From an uncultured Lachnospiraceae bacterium (GTDB lineage: Bacteria > Bacillota > Clostridia > Lachnospirales > Lachnospiraceae): DNA of 64,000 nucleotides. The stretch's first letter is position 1, and the number at the start of each line of letters is the position of its first letter. The stretch lies in assembly GCA_910579425.1 (NCBI GenBank), contig CAJTVL010000012.1, positions 1 to 64,000 of the forward strand, read 5' to 3'. The notes under the pieces were generated by a model. That model was not told the DNA's origin, did no database searches, and was given only the letters and a program-made list of their open reading frames with translations. The translations under genes were made by a program, and so were the position numbers. Shown in pieces: positions 44,416 through 53,081 of the stretch.

Positions 44416-46479
44416 TTATTCAACGACCAGGTCGCCTTCCGCTATCATCTTGTCCAGCGTCCCTTTTACGGCACCAATCCCCTCAAAAATAGAAGCGCCG
44501 CTCAGCTGGCAGCCGGCCGCATTCAAATGGCCGCCGCCCCCCATTCTTTCCATAATTACCTGTACATTTACCTCATCTATGGAACGTGCGCTGACAAAAA
44601 TCTTATTCTGGTACTCCGTCAGTACAAAGCTCGCCTTAACCCCCTTAATATTCAGCAGTTCATTGGCAGCCTGAGCCCCTACAATCGTAGGGCTCTGAAT
44701 ATCCTCGCTGCTGCAGGTGGAGATGGCAAAAGATTTTTTGTAGATTTCCGCCTGGCTGACCGCATCTGCCTTGGCTTTATATTCCGTGGCATCCTCCCTG
44801 AAAAGCTTGCGGACTCTGGTTACATTTGCACCGTTTCTCCGCAAAAAGGCTGCCGCCTCAAAGGTGCGCACACCTGTCTTCGTCATAAAGTTGTCGGTAT
44901 CTATCATAATGCCGGAATACATACAGTCCGCTTCCTCGGAAGAAATGCGGATGCTCTGTCCGATGTACTGTAATATCTCCGACACCATTTCGCAGGCGGA
45001 AGAGGCATATGCTTCCACATAGGAGAGTGTGGCATTCTCAATGACCTCCGTCCCCTGTCTGTGGTGATCCAGCACTACGATGGACTTACAAAGCCGAAGG
45101 AGCTCCGGACATTCCGTAATACTGGGCTTATTCACATCCACAACAACCAGCACCGTATTGCTTCCTGCCAGTTCAATGGCCTGCTGACTGTTAATCAATA
45201 TGCCTTCGCTGTAATCCTCATGACTTTTAAACAAATCCACCACCGGCTGCATGGTGGCGTCTACCTCATTTAGTACAATATAGGCATTCCGCTCCAGAGT
45301 AGTGGCTATTCTGTATATCCCCACCGCAGAACCGAAGCTGTCCGCGTCGGGAATCCTGTGCCCCATAATCAGTACACGCTCCTTGCTGGTGATAATTTCC
45401 CGCAGGGCCTGAGCCTTTACTCTGGCCTTTACCCTGGTATTTTTCTCTACCTGCTGGCTCTTTCCTCCGTAATAAGTAACATTCTCCGGCGTTTTCACTA
45501 CCGCCTGGTCACCGCCCCTGCCCAGGGCAAGATCAATGGCATTGCGGGCAAATTCATAATTCTGCGCATAACTCAGTCCGTCCAGTCCGACCCCGATGCT
45601 GACAGTCACTGCCATTTCGTTTCCGATATTGACGGTTTTGACCTCCTCCAGAAGATCGAATTTGCTGGCTCTGAGTGCCTCCGTCGCTTTCCTGCGAAGG
45701 ATAATCATATACTTGTCCTTCTCTATCTTCTTACAGATACCGTCCTGAGCCGCAATATATTTATTCACCTTTCGGTCGATCAATGCAATCAGCAGGGAAC
45801 GCCTTACCTCCTCCACACTCTCAAGGGCTTCATCATAATTATCCAGGTAAATCAATCCCACTGCCAAGCTTTGATCTTCGACTTCCTGAAGGGCAATCCG
45901 AAGGGCCGTCTCGTCAAACAGATAAAAAGCGATCAGATACCCTTCATAATTTTCCGCGTTGACAATATCACTGCTGCTCAGCATTTCCCGCAGGGAAATC
46001 TTGCGCATCTTTGCCGTATAAAAGTTATTTTCAAAGATAAGATCCTCTTCCGTCAGTTCAATTTCCCCCGGCAGCTTCTCCCGTGTAATTGAAGGGAAAA
46101 GGGATGTGATGGATTTCCGGTAGCCTTTATCCTTATGTACCACCCGCTCAAAAGCCTGATTCGTCCAAATAATGTGCCCTTCATCATCCAAAACCGCATA
46201 TGGAATTTCAAATTCCCGAAGGAGCACCCTTTGTATCTGGCCATACTGAGTTGCGAAGCTGACCAGTTCATTGACAATCACCGGCCTGTTATAAAACTGC
46301 AAAAACAGTACCACTCCAAAATACAGCACCAAAAAACAGGTAACCACCAGCCCAGCCGATATACTGAGCAGATAAACGATCAAATTCACCGCCGCAAGTA
46401 AAAAACCTAAATATAAAGAAGTCTGCAAATACCTCTTCAGTCTTCCCCTTAGCCTGATATTGTTTTTTAATGGAGCCAT
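44416..46479 (-). CDS. gdpP: Cyclic-di-AMP phosphodiesterase GdpP
   Basis: GdpP is a membrane protein that breaks down c-di-AMP, which controls potassium and cell-wall balance. The 687 residues have two N-terminal membrane helices, a PAS-like domain (EIPYAVLDDEGHIIWTNQAF), and a degenerate GGDEF-like domain. The DHH/DHHA1 phosphoesterase has GHRIPDADSFGSAVG, VVLDHHRQG and GGGGHLNAAG. The length and order are as in the family. Upstream at 46516-46533, ATCAGAAA/TTTCTGAT arms form a short palindrome. The 46480-46757 gap otherwise holds a likely promoter and the terminator of the upstream operon. Confidence 0.94.
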   Translation of the reverse strand: MAPLKNNIRLRGRLKRYLQTSLYLGFLLAAVNLIVYLLSISAGLVVTCFLVLYFGVVLFLQFYNRPVIVNELVSFATQYGQIQRVLLREFEIPYAVLDDEGHIIWTNQAFERVVHKDKGYRKSITSLFPSITREKLPGEIELTEEDLIFENNFYTAKMRKISLREMLSSSDIVNAENYEGYLIAFYLFDETALRIALQEVEDQSLAVGLIYLDNYDEALESVEEVRRSLLIALIDRKVNKYIAAQDGICKKIEKDKYMIILRRKATEALRASKFDLLEEVKTVNIGNEMAVTVSIGVGLDGLSYAQNYEFARNAIDLALGRGGDQAVVKTPENVTYYGGKSQQVEKNTRVKARVKAQALREIITSKERVLIMGHRIPDADSFGSAVGIYRIATTLERNAYIVLNEVDATMQPVVDLFKSHEDYSEGILINSQQAIELAGSNTVLVVVDVNKPSITECPELLRLCKSIVVLDHHRQGTEVIENATLSYVEAYASSACEMVSEILQYIGQSIRISSEEADCMYSGIMIDTDNFMTKTGVRTFEAAAFLRRNGANVTRVRKLFREDATEYKAKADAVSQAEIYKKSFAISTCSSEDIQSPTIVGAQAANELLNIKGVKASFVLTEYQNKIFVSARSIDEVNVQVIMERMGGGGHLNAAGCQLSGASIFEGIGAVKGTLDKMIAEGDLVVE

Positions 46480-46694
46480 CCTCTAAATTACCCCTCTGTT
46501 ATCTATAGCATTGGAATCAGAAAAATTTCTGATCAAATATATTGATTTAGTATAACATTTTTTTCGAAGATTTTCCACCTTATTATTCAGAGCCCTGATA
46601 CATTCCTCTATTTTATTCGACAACAGCCGTCCCATTCCGCCTGACAGGGACAAATTCTGCGCTTCCGCTGCAGACTTCTCCGCACCATCATACT

Positions 46695-46722
46695 GCAAAA
46701 ACGGCTGCCAATAAAGGCAGCC
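46695..46722 (-). terminator. Terminator of the rpsF-ssb-rpsR operon
   Basis: GGCTGCC (46703-46709) pairs with GGCAGCC (46716-46722), and read leftward the stem is followed by GTTTTTG. It lies about 40 bases past the rpsR stop. Confidence 0.8.
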
Positions 46723-46757
46723 GCTTTGTACTCGTTCAAGAAATCAAATGTTATCCC

Positions 46758-47021
46758 TTAATCACAGGTATAAGGCATCAATGAGATATGGCGCGCTCTC
46801 TTGATTGCAACGGTAAGCGCTCTCTGATGCTTTGCACAGTTGCCCGTAATTCTTCTGGGAAGGATTTTTCCTCTCTCGGAAACGTATCTTTTTAATTTGT
46901 TTACATCCTTGTAATCAATCACGTTATCCTTGCCGCAAAATACACAAACTTTTTTTCTTCTGCGGACTCCGCCCTTTTTTCTCATGGGAGAATCAGATCT
47001 TTCTGTCTTATTATATGCCAT
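46758..47021 (-). CDS. rpsR: 30S ribosomal protein S18
   Basis: S18 pairs with S6 on the 30S platform. The 87 residues have KKVCVFCGKDNVIDYKDV, with a CxxC pair, and ILPRRITGNCAKHQR. The Cys positions are those of the zinc-binding (C+) form of S18. GGAGG precedes the ATG at 47021. It is the last gene in the rpsF-ssb-rpsR operon. Confidence 0.96.
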   Translation of the reverse strand: MAYNKTERSDSPMRKKGGVRRRKKVCVFCGKDNVIDYKDVNKLKRYVSERGKILPRRITGNCAKHQRALTVAIKRARHISLMPYTCD

Positions 47022-47095
47022 AATAATTGCCTCCTGTCTGCTCACACTTTCGCTGGTAACAGCTCAGGCCAACTGAACCGTTACGTTAATCATTC

Positions 47096-47545
47096 CTAAT
47101 TAAACGGCAGTTCCTCGTCTATTCCATCCGGAATGTTCATAAAACCATCGCCTGCCCCTGAAGGCTGCGGTGCGCTGGACCCACCGCCCATAAAACTGCT
47201 GCCCGAGCCGGAATTGCTGTTCTTACTCTCCGCAAATTCCTGATCTTCCACCACAACGTCAGTGGTGTACACTTTAACTCCGTCCCTGTTGGTATAACTG
47301 CCTGTCTGAATGCGTCCTGTCACCAGAACCTTCGTCCCCTTGCGGAAATACTTCTCTGCAAACTCCCCGGATTTTCCAAACGCTACACATCCGATAAAAT
47401 CTGCCGAGTTCTCATCATTATTATTGCGGTTAAACCTTCTGTCCACGGCAAGTGTATATCTGGCTATCGCCATTGAGTTATCCCCCTGTGAATACCTCAC
47501 CTCGGGATCCCTCGTCAAACGCCCCATCAGTATTACTTTATTCAT
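47096..47545 (-). CDS. ssb: Single-stranded DNA-binding protein
   Basis: SSB protects single strands and recruits replication and repair proteins. The 149 residues have the OB fold (MNKVILMGRLTRDPEVRYSQ, FGKSGEFAEKYFRKG, VTGRIQTGSYTNRDG). A Gly/Ser-rich linker follows, and the acidic tip EELPFN docks partners. It lies between rpsF and rpsR, the usual order. Confidence 0.96.
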   Translation of the reverse strand: MNKVILMGRLTRDPEVRYSQGDNSMAIARYTLAVDRRFNRNNNDENSADFIGCVAFGKSGEFAEKYFRKGTKVLVTGRIQTGSYTNRDGVKVYTTDVVVEDQEFAESKNSNSGSGSSFMGGGSSAPQPSGAGDGFMNIPDGIDEELPFN

Positions 47546-47586
47546 GCCTTCCTCTACTTTCCAGCATATATTTCTCTATACGCTTT

Positions 47587-47877
47587 TTAGGCCTCGTCCT
47601 GTCTGACGCACAAAAATCTGATCACGTTGTCCATAATACGAACACGGTTTTCGATTTCGATGGGTGCTGTGCTCTCGGCATCAAACTGGATAAAATAATA
47701 AAAGGCTTCTCTCATCTTCTGAACTTCGTAAGCCAGCCTTTTTTTGCCCCAGTCGTCAACATTGGTAATTGTGCCGCCGAATCTTTCGATCAGAGCCTTG
47801 CACCTGTCAACTACCGCCGCTCTTTCCTCGTCTTCGATCTTCGCACTAACAACAACGGCCAATTCATATTTGTTCAT
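47587..47877 (-). CDS. rpsF: 30S ribosomal protein S6
   Basis: S6 binds S18 on the 30S platform. The start at 47877 has AGGAGG 9 bases upstream and gives 96 residues. These begin MNKYELAVVVSAKIEDEER, with VDDWGKKRLAYEVQKMREAFYY in the middle. The open frame extends to 47964 without a site, through the leader. It heads the rpsF-ssb-rpsR operon. Confidence 0.96.
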   Translation of the reverse strand: MNKYELAVVVSAKIEDEERAAVVDRCKALIERFGGTITNVDDWGKKRLAYEVQKMREAFYYFIQFDAESTAPIEIENRVRIMDNVIRFLCVRQDEA

Positions 47878-47966
47878 GCTTATGTTACCTCCTTTTGGTC
47901 TCTGGCCCCCTTTCAGGGAGCAAGGAATGTTTCTCCCCGCACTTCCCGGCGGGTTATTTGACATAT
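47878..47966 (-). promoter_or_regulatory. Leader of rpsF, possible S6:S18 autoregulatory RNA
   Basis: The leader contains two overlapping stems. GCGGG/CCCGC spans 47936-47940 and 47949-47953. GGGAG/CTCCC spans 47916-47920 and 47933-47937. They share two bases and so compete. S6:S18-binding leaders are known before rpsF in many bacteria, and this layout could serve. I did not match a specific consensus. Confidence 0.35.
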
Positions 47967-47977
47967 CACGAATTTAT

Positions 47978-48006
47978 ATACTACCATACATTGCCTGTAT
48001 TTTCAA
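47978..48006 (-). promoter_or_regulatory. Promoter of the rpsF operon
   Basis: On the minus strand TTGAAA (48001-48006) and TAGTAT (47978-47983) are 17 bases apart, about 100 bases before the rpsF start. Confidence 0.55.
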
Positions 48007-48045
48007 GAGTTTGTCCGGCTTTTTCCCGGATAAATCCTGAATTTT

Positions 48046-48231
48046 TTATGAAGTTTCCCGAAAAACCTTCCGGATCTTCTTTTCCACCTGACTTCTGGGA
48101 CACATAATCTGATGACCGCATCCCGCACATTTGAGCCGGAAGTCTGCGCCGATGCGAAGCACCTCCCACTCATGACTTCCGCAGGGATGGGGTTTCTTTA
48201 AGGTCAGCCTGTCCCCTACCTGTATGTCCAT
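48046..48231 (-). CDS. DUF951 domain protein
   Basis: A 61-residue protein of the DUF951 family: VGDRLTLKKPHPCGSHEWEVLRIGADFRLKCAGCGHQIMCPRSQVEKK. The cysteine/histidine pattern (C-S-H, then CAGCGH and CP) suggests a small zinc ribbon. AGAGG precedes the start. Function unknown. It is widely present near replication and ribosomal genes in Firmicutes, as here. Confidence 0.88.
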   Translation of the reverse strand: MDIQVGDRLTLKKPHPCGSHEWEVLRIGADFRLKCAGCGHQIMCPRSQVEKKIRKVFRETS

Positions 48232-48309
48232 ATGCACCTCTTTCGCTTATCCCACTCACCGTGCTGCTTCATGCTGCATCCAGCGCCGCGTCACAATCCT
48301 GTCCAGAGC

Positions 48310-49029
48310 CTACAGAGCGGCAAATATCTCTCCTATGCTCCCCTGCACCACCAGATCCGCCGCGCCGTCCCTGGCTGTAGGCGTCTTGTTCACCAACACC
48401 AGCTTGTTCCCTCTGTAGTAGTCAATCAGCCCTGCCGCAGGGTAAACCACCAGCGAAGTGCCTCCGATGATCAGCACGTCTGCATTTTGGATATAGTCAA
48501 TCGCGTCTCTTAAGGTTCCGTTGTCCAGCCCCTCCTCATATAAAACCACGTCCGGCTTAATGTCTCCTCCGCATTTTGAGCACTTCGGCACGCCCTGTGC
48601 CTGCAACATATACTCCGCATCATAAAACGCCCCACATGTCTCACAATAATTCCGAAGCACACTTCCGTGGAGCTCCAGTACCCGTTTGCTTCCCGCCGCC
48701 TGATGAAGGCCGTCGATATTCTGGGTGATCACTGCCCGGAGCTTTCCCTCCCGTTCCCACTGCGCCAGCTTTAAATGGGCTGCATTGGGCTTTGCTCCCA
48801 GGCACAACATTTTATCTTTATAAAAACGGAAAAACTCCTCAGGTCTCTGCCTGTAAAACGTGTGGCTTAATATCGTTTCCGGCGGATAATCATATTTTTG
48901 ATTATACAGCCCATCCACACTTCTGAAATCGGGTATCCCGCTTTCCGTGGAAACCCCCGCGCCGCCAAAAAATACAATATTATCGCTGTTATTTACCAAC
49001 TCCCTGAGCTTCTCGATCTGATCCATCAT
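48310..49029 (-). CDS. NAD-dependent protein deacylase, sirtuin family
   Basis: Sirtuins remove acyl groups from lysines using NAD+. The 239 residues have GGAGVSTESGIPDFRS for NAD, QNIDGLHQAAG with the catalytic His, and a zinc site from CETCGAF and CSKCGGDIKP. The C-terminal part has VVYPAAGLIDYYRG. The length is usual for a bacterial CobB/NpdA-type enzyme. The absence of the Tyr-Arg desuccinylase signature suggests deacetylation, but that is inference. The gene lies alone. Confidence 0.93.
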   Translation of the reverse strand: MMDQIEKLRELVNNSDNIVFFGGAGVSTESGIPDFRSVDGLYNQKYDYPPETILSHTFYRQRPEEFFRFYKDKMLCLGAKPNAAHLKLAQWEREGKLRAVITQNIDGLHQAAGSKRVLELHGSVLRNYCETCGAFYDAEYMLQAQGVPKCSKCGGDIKPDVVLYEEGLDNGTLRDAIDYIQNADVLIIGGTSLVVYPAAGLIDYYRGNKLVLVNKTPTARDGAADLVVQGSIGEIFAAL

Positions 49030-49105
49030 ACCCTCCTTTTGCTATCCCACATCAACCTGCTTCTATCATTTTAACTGACTATTTGCCGATTGTATAGTAA
49101 AATCG

Positions 49106-49462
49106 CTACATATTTCCCGCCAGATAATCATACATTCCCTGGGCCTCGGAAACAGGCTCGTCCGTCCCCTGCCCCCCGGATACGATCACCTTTATCCCCG
49201 GATTCTCGTCTAAATACCGGCAGGCCTCATCCAAACGGTACTGCAGGGCCTTAGAGGGGCCGCCTGTCTTCATCTGCGCCCCCAGCACAATCAGATAATC
49301 CAGCTCCGCCGGGCCCTTTTGGGTAAACCGTCTGAGGATACATCCCTCCACCGCAAGAAAAAGCAGGAGCCCTGCACATACTAAAATAAGAAAACCCCTG
49401 CGCAGCCATACGGGGATATGGCTCTCCCAAAGCCCTTTCTTTAGCAGAAAAGCCACTTTCAA
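49106..49462 (-). pseudogene. Truncated YdcF/DUF218-family membrane protein
   Basis: The 118 residues hold an N-terminal membrane segment (GFLILVCAGLLLFLAVEG). The start of a DUF218 domain follows (DYLIVLGAQMKTGGPSKALQYRLDEA, VIVSGGQGTDEPVSEAQ). The frame then stops at TAG after MYDYLAGNM. DUF218 proteins usually continue for another 80 or more residues, and the missing part is not found in any frame before the sirtuin gene. The gene has probably lost its 3' end in a deletion. Confidence 0.75.
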
Positions 49463-49571
49463 ATAATATTTTTTCTATTTTGCATCAAATGAGGTAAAAA
49501 TTAATAATAAATTATTTACTTTTTCGTTGAAATAATCTAAACTATTTTTCATAAAGTCTTAAGGAGTTCGC

Positions 49572-49943
49572 ATGAATGACCATCTCTTACCAATAAGTAA
49601 ATACCATAAGGAATTTAACCATTATCTTCCTTACAATTTTGATTCTTTCAATATTTATCAATCAAAGGGATTAGAAAAACACATTCTCAAACGGCATCCT
49701 GATTGTATGAAATATATTACGCTGATACCAGAGATTATTTCTTCACCTGATTATATAGGTGTCAATCCGAATGAAAATGATATGAGTTTTGAGTTAGTCA
49801 AGTGCATTTCCGAAAATGTACAGATTGGTATAAAACTGGATGCTAAAGATAACTATTTATATGTCGCCACGCTGCATACAATTACAAACTCAAAACTAAA
49901 ACACGGCATCCAAAACGGCCGTCTGAAAAAATTTGACAAATAA
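49572..49943 (+). CDS. AT-rich hypothetical protein, possible PBECR-type nuclease-like domain
   Basis: A 123-residue protein with a central block GLEKHILKRHPDCMKY, then SPDYIGVNPNENDMSFELVK and IGIKLDAKDNYLYVATLHTI. This looks like the PBECR family (barnase/EndoU/colicin/RelE-like domains found in phage polyvalent proteins and toxins). No active site is proven. The base content is far lower in G+C than its neighbours, which points to transfer. AAGGAG lies before the start. The stop codon overlaps the -35 region of the small RNA promoter downstream. Confidence 0.65.
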   Translation: MNDHLLPISKYHKEFNHYLPYNFDSFNIYQSKGLEKHILKRHPDCMKYITLIPEIISSPDYIGVNPNENDMSFELVKCISENVQIGIKLDAKDNYLYVATLHTITNSKLKHGIQNGRLKKFDK

Positions 49944-49961
49944 GCAGGTATAACATATAAT
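49933..49961 (+). promoter_or_regulatory. Perfect consensus promoter of the small RNA
   Basis: TTGACA (49933-49938), a 17-base spacer and TATAAT (49956-49961) match the sigma-70/sigma-A consensus at every conserved base. It overlaps the 3' end of the AT-rich gene on the same strand. Transcription would begin near 49968. No open frame follows it. Confidence 0.85.
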
Positions 49962-49967
49962 AGTTGT

Positions 49968-50107
49968 ACATAATAATAGCAATAGCCAAATTACAAAGGT
50001 CGGAAAGGCTCCCGACGCACTCGTAAGAGTACCTGAGATGATGGATACGCCGCCCATCTTGTAATTTGGTGAACAAAAGGTGTAACCGAACGGTTACACC
50101 TTTTCAT
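49968..50107 (+). ncRNA. Candidate structured small RNA, about 140 nt
   Basis: Between the perfect promoter and the terminator lies a region with no gene but a clear fold. Closing stem P1 (49986-49996 with 50059-50069) has 11 perfect pairs of CCAAATTACAA. Inside are P2 GTCGG/CCGAC (49999-50003, 50012-50016), P3 ACTC/GAGT with a GTAA (GNRA) loop (50019-50030), and P4 GATGG/CCATC (50040-50044, 50054-50058), which abuts P1. This multibranch plan looks like a functional RNA. I cannot match it to a known class. The next gene to the right faces the other way, so it is not a leader. Confidence 0.72.
50075..50104. terminator. Strong terminator of the small RNA
   Basis: AAAAGGTGTAACCG (50075-50088) pairs perfectly with CGGTTACACCTTTT (50091-50104) around two bases, a 14-pair stem. 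It also faces the end of the leftward ABC permease gene and can end both. Confidence 0.88.
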
Positions 50108-50123
50108 TTCCCCAAATCCTCTC

Positions 50124-52118
50124 TCAACTCACAATCCGGTAATAGGTTTTTGCCGTCACTGCATAGCTGACCCCGTAAATCAAGATAAAAAGCAGGGCGA
50201 TTCCGGCGCAGCATCCCGCAATCAGCCTGTCATCAAACAAACCCAGTACCCCCATCAGAGCTTCTACCATGAACATTCCCGCAAAGGTATGCAGCAGCGC
50301 CCCCAGCAGCGGCAGGAAAAATACCAGAAAAATCTGTCTGCGGACGGTACTTTTAATTTCTTTATCGCTCATCCCTACCTTCTGCATAATGGCAAAGCTT
50401 CCCTGATCCTCGTACCCTTCCGTGATCTGTTTGTAATACATGATCAGCAAAAGGCACATAAAAAACACAATTCCAAAAATAATACCGATGAACAAAAGAC
50501 CTCCGTACATAGTCTCTATTTCGGCCCTGGAGTCCATCCCGTTAAAAAGAGCCAAAAACCCTTCCTGTCCCTGCACCCAGACAGACAATTCAGCAATAAA
50601 ATCCTGTTTTAACTCATCCTCTCCCTCCAAAAGCACACCTACAGTCTGCCTTCGGCTCTCCTCTAAATCCGCAGGCTCCCTGATTCCTCCTTTTTCCGCA
50701 AAGGCTTTCGCATATCGCTCAAATTGGCCCTCATCTTTTACCACAAGCACATATTCTTCTCCAAAATCCGTTCTTCCTGACTTGGGCCATGGGAAGAAAT
50801 CTGTCAGTTCCTCTTTAATCTGTACCTGCTCTCCCATGAACACTACACTATTATAACCGAAATCCTTCCCTGTGGAATAAAATAACACCTGATTTTCTTC
50901 TAATTCTTTATTCTCTTTCTCCACCCTGTTATAGTCCTCCAGAGTGACAAACCTCACATCATAGACATCCTCAAACCGGCTTACCTCTTCCCTGGGTAAA
51001 AAACTGTTTTCCTGCCTGCCGCAGCCAAAGCTCATACTGTCGATACTGTCTGCGCGCAGCGCTCTGATCCCATACCTTTCCTCCAGCTCTGACATCTCGG
51101 CCTCCAACAGCTCCCTGTTTGGATTACCCTGCGTACAGACGACCCCCAGATCATAGGGAGCCTTGAAACGGGCAATACCGTCAAAACCTGCATAGAGGCT
51201 CACCGTACACACCAGCGTAATGATCACCATCGTAGAAAAAATACAGATATTGGAAAGTCCCGCCGCATTTTTCTTCATCCGGTAAAGCATTCCTGAAACC
51301 GTAATAAAATTTTCAGAGCGGTAATAAAATTTTTTATTTCCTTTCAGTTTTTTTAACAGCAAAATACTGCCCGAGGTAAATAAAAGGTAGGTGCCAAGCA
51401 CCACCTCAAATACCGAAAGGAAAAAATCCGTAAAAATCTGGCTGTCCACCTCAGACTGAATTGACGTGGCATAGCCCAGTCCAAGAATCAAAATCCCCGA
51501 AATCCCCCAAAACCCTGTCCATTTAGGCTCCTTTTCTCCTTTTTTGCTCCCGGAAAACAGTTCCACGGGCCGGGATTTTCCTACCTGAATCAATCCATAG
51601 ACCAGATTAATTGCAAAAACTGCCATAAAAAAGGCCGCCGTCTCCTTTACCGCCTGCCAGGTGAAAATAAATTCCGCCTTTACGGGAAGTCCGCTCATCT
51701 TAAGGAGCAGCAAAAAAAGCAGCTTGGAGAGCACTCCCCCGAAGAGAATCCCTCCTGCGATCGCCAGCACATAAAGAATCAGTGTCTCACAGACCAGCAT
51801 GATTCCAATATGCTTTTTTTCCAGTCCCAGTATGCTGTAAAGCCCAATCTCCCTTGTACGTCTCTTAATCAGAAAGCTGTTGGCGTAAAACAAAAAGGGA
51901 ATCAGGATAAGCCCAAGAAGGATCTGGCCAATCATCAGCATTAACCAGGCATAAGCGCTGCGCGGAAGGCTTTTGGACAGATCATTATGCAAAATAGAGG
52001 AAAAAATAAAAAAGGTAAACGTAGAAAAAACACATGTTATGATGTAAGGACCGTAAATTCTGCCGTTTTGTACAATCCCTTTAACCGCTAAATGCGGCAA
52101 TAATTTCCATTTATTCAT
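50124..52118 (-). CDS. Bce-type ABC transporter permease (FtsX-like)
   Basis: The 664-residue protein has ten predicted helices with a large extracellular domain of about 200 residues between helices 7 and 8, the mark of BceB permeases. The N-terminus LPHLAVKGIVQNG and the FtsX-like blocks (LLILLFAVNLV-like near residue 160; GMSDKEIKSTVRRQ in the C-terminal half) support it. In this group the transporter frees lipid II cycle intermediates from antimicrobial peptides and also signals to the paired kinase. The start at 52118 has AAAGGAG upstream; it overlaps the ATPase gene. Confidence 0.9.
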   Translation of the reverse strand: MNKWKLLPHLAVKGIVQNGRIYGPYIITCVFSTFTFFIFSSILHNDLSKSLPRSAYAWLMLMIGQILLGLILIPFLFYANSFLIKRRTREIGLYSILGLEKKHIGIMLVCETLILYVLAIAGGILFGGVLSKLLFLLLLKMSGLPVKAEFIFTWQAVKETAAFFMAVFAINLVYGLIQVGKSRPVELFSGSKKGEKEPKWTGFWGISGILILGLGYATSIQSEVDSQIFTDFFLSVFEVVLGTYLLFTSGSILLLKKLKGNKKFYYRSENFITVSGMLYRMKKNAAGLSNICIFSTMVIITLVCTVSLYAGFDGIARFKAPYDLGVVCTQGNPNRELLEAEMSELEERYGIRALRADSIDSMSFGCGRQENSFLPREEVSRFEDVYDVRFVTLEDYNRVEKENKELEENQVLFYSTGKDFGYNSVVFMGEQVQIKEELTDFFPWPKSGRTDFGEEYVLVVKDEGQFERYAKAFAEKGGIREPADLEESRRQTVGVLLEGEDELKQDFIAELSVWVQGQEGFLALFNGMDSRAEIETMYGGLLFIGIIFGIVFFMCLLLIMYYKQITEGYEDQGSFAIMQKVGMSDKEIKSTVRRQIFLVFFLPLLGALLHTFAGMFMVEALMGVLGLFDDRLIAGCCAGIALLFILIYGVSYAVTAKTYYRIVS

Positions 52119-52950
52119 GCCTGCTCCTTTCTGCATGTCCGTTCACGCCTGTATTTGAGATTTCACTTTCGTCTGTCCCCATGTCATAAGCCGTTCCGTT
52201 CTCCGTCTGCAGTACCGTGAGCGTGTCAGAAATCATCCGATACATAGCATCCTTGCTCCTCTCTCCCCGGTAAATCTGATGGAAGACACAGCCGTCCTTG
52301 ATGAAAAGAACCCGTCCCGCATGGCTGGCCGCCTGGATACTGTGGGTCACCATCAAAATCGTCTGTCCCTCCGCGTTAATCTCCCCGAACAAATCGAGAA
52401 GCTTTGCGGAGGCCTTGGAATCCAGCGCTCCGGTGGGTTCGTCCGCAAGTACAATGTCCGGGCGGGTGATCAGCGCCCTGCAGGCTGCCGCCCGCTGTTT
52501 CTGTCCTCCCGAAACCTCATAAGGATATTTCTCCAGAATATCCAGGATAGAGAGCTTTTTGGCCAGTGGAATCAGCCTTTGCTCCATCTTCTCATGCTTC
52601 ATTCCGGCCAGTACCAGAGGGAGAAAAATATTATCCTTAAGAGACATGGTGTCCAGCAGATTAAAATCCTGGAACACAAACCCCATATGCTCCCTGCGGA
52701 AAACACAGAGTTCCTTTGCCCTGATTTCCCCGAAGTTTCTTCCCTTTAAAATCACCTGCCCACTGGTGGGTCTGTCCAGGGAAGCAAGAATGTTAAGCAA
52801 AGTGGTCTTTCCTGAGCCGGACTCTCCCATAATTGCCACATACTCCCCCTCTTCCACAGAAAAATTAACATCGTTCAACGCCTGTACCTTCACCTGCCCG
52901 AATCTGGCGGTATATATTTTCTTTACATTTTTCACTTCCAGCAAAGTCAT
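52111..52950 (-). CDS. Bce-type ABC transporter ATP-binding protein
   Basis: A 279-residue ATPase with Walker A GESGSGKTT, the Q-loop VFQDFNLLDT, the signature VSGGQKQRAA, Walker B DIVLADEPTGALDSK, and the switch His in LMVTHSIQAAS. It is a little long, with about 40 extra C-terminal residues. It is the partner of the permease 50124-52118, overlapping it by 8 bases. Confidence 0.94.
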   Translation of the reverse strand: MTLLEVKNVKKIYTARFGQVKVQALNDVNFSVEEGEYVAIMGESGSGKTTLLNILASLDRPTSGQVILKGRNFGEIRAKELCVFRREHMGFVFQDFNLLDTMSLKDNIFLPLVLAGMKHEKMEQRLIPLAKKLSILDILEKYPYEVSGGQKQRAAACRALITRPDIVLADEPTGALDSKASAKLLDLFGEINAEGQTILMVTHSIQAASHAGRVLFIKDGCVFHQIYRGERSKDAMYRMISDTLTVLQTENGTAYDMGTDESEISNTGVNGHAERSRHE

Positions 52951-53081
52951 TAGTCAGCCTCCTCCCAAAATAACACATGTTTTAATTGTTTATTTTTTGT
53001 ATCTGAAGCTATTATAATAAAATGGGAAATGCTCTGCCATTGATTCGGCTTACATTTCCCGTTCCCAAACTTACATTTTTG

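Noticed and set aside
45358..46092. 244-residue ORF antisense to gdpP
   Set aside because: Shadow frame inside a well-supported gene.
50034..50040. CTGAGATG in the small RNA, as in thiamine pyrophosphate riboswitches
   Set aside because: The second conserved arm of that riboswitch is absent, and no thiamine gene follows on this strand.
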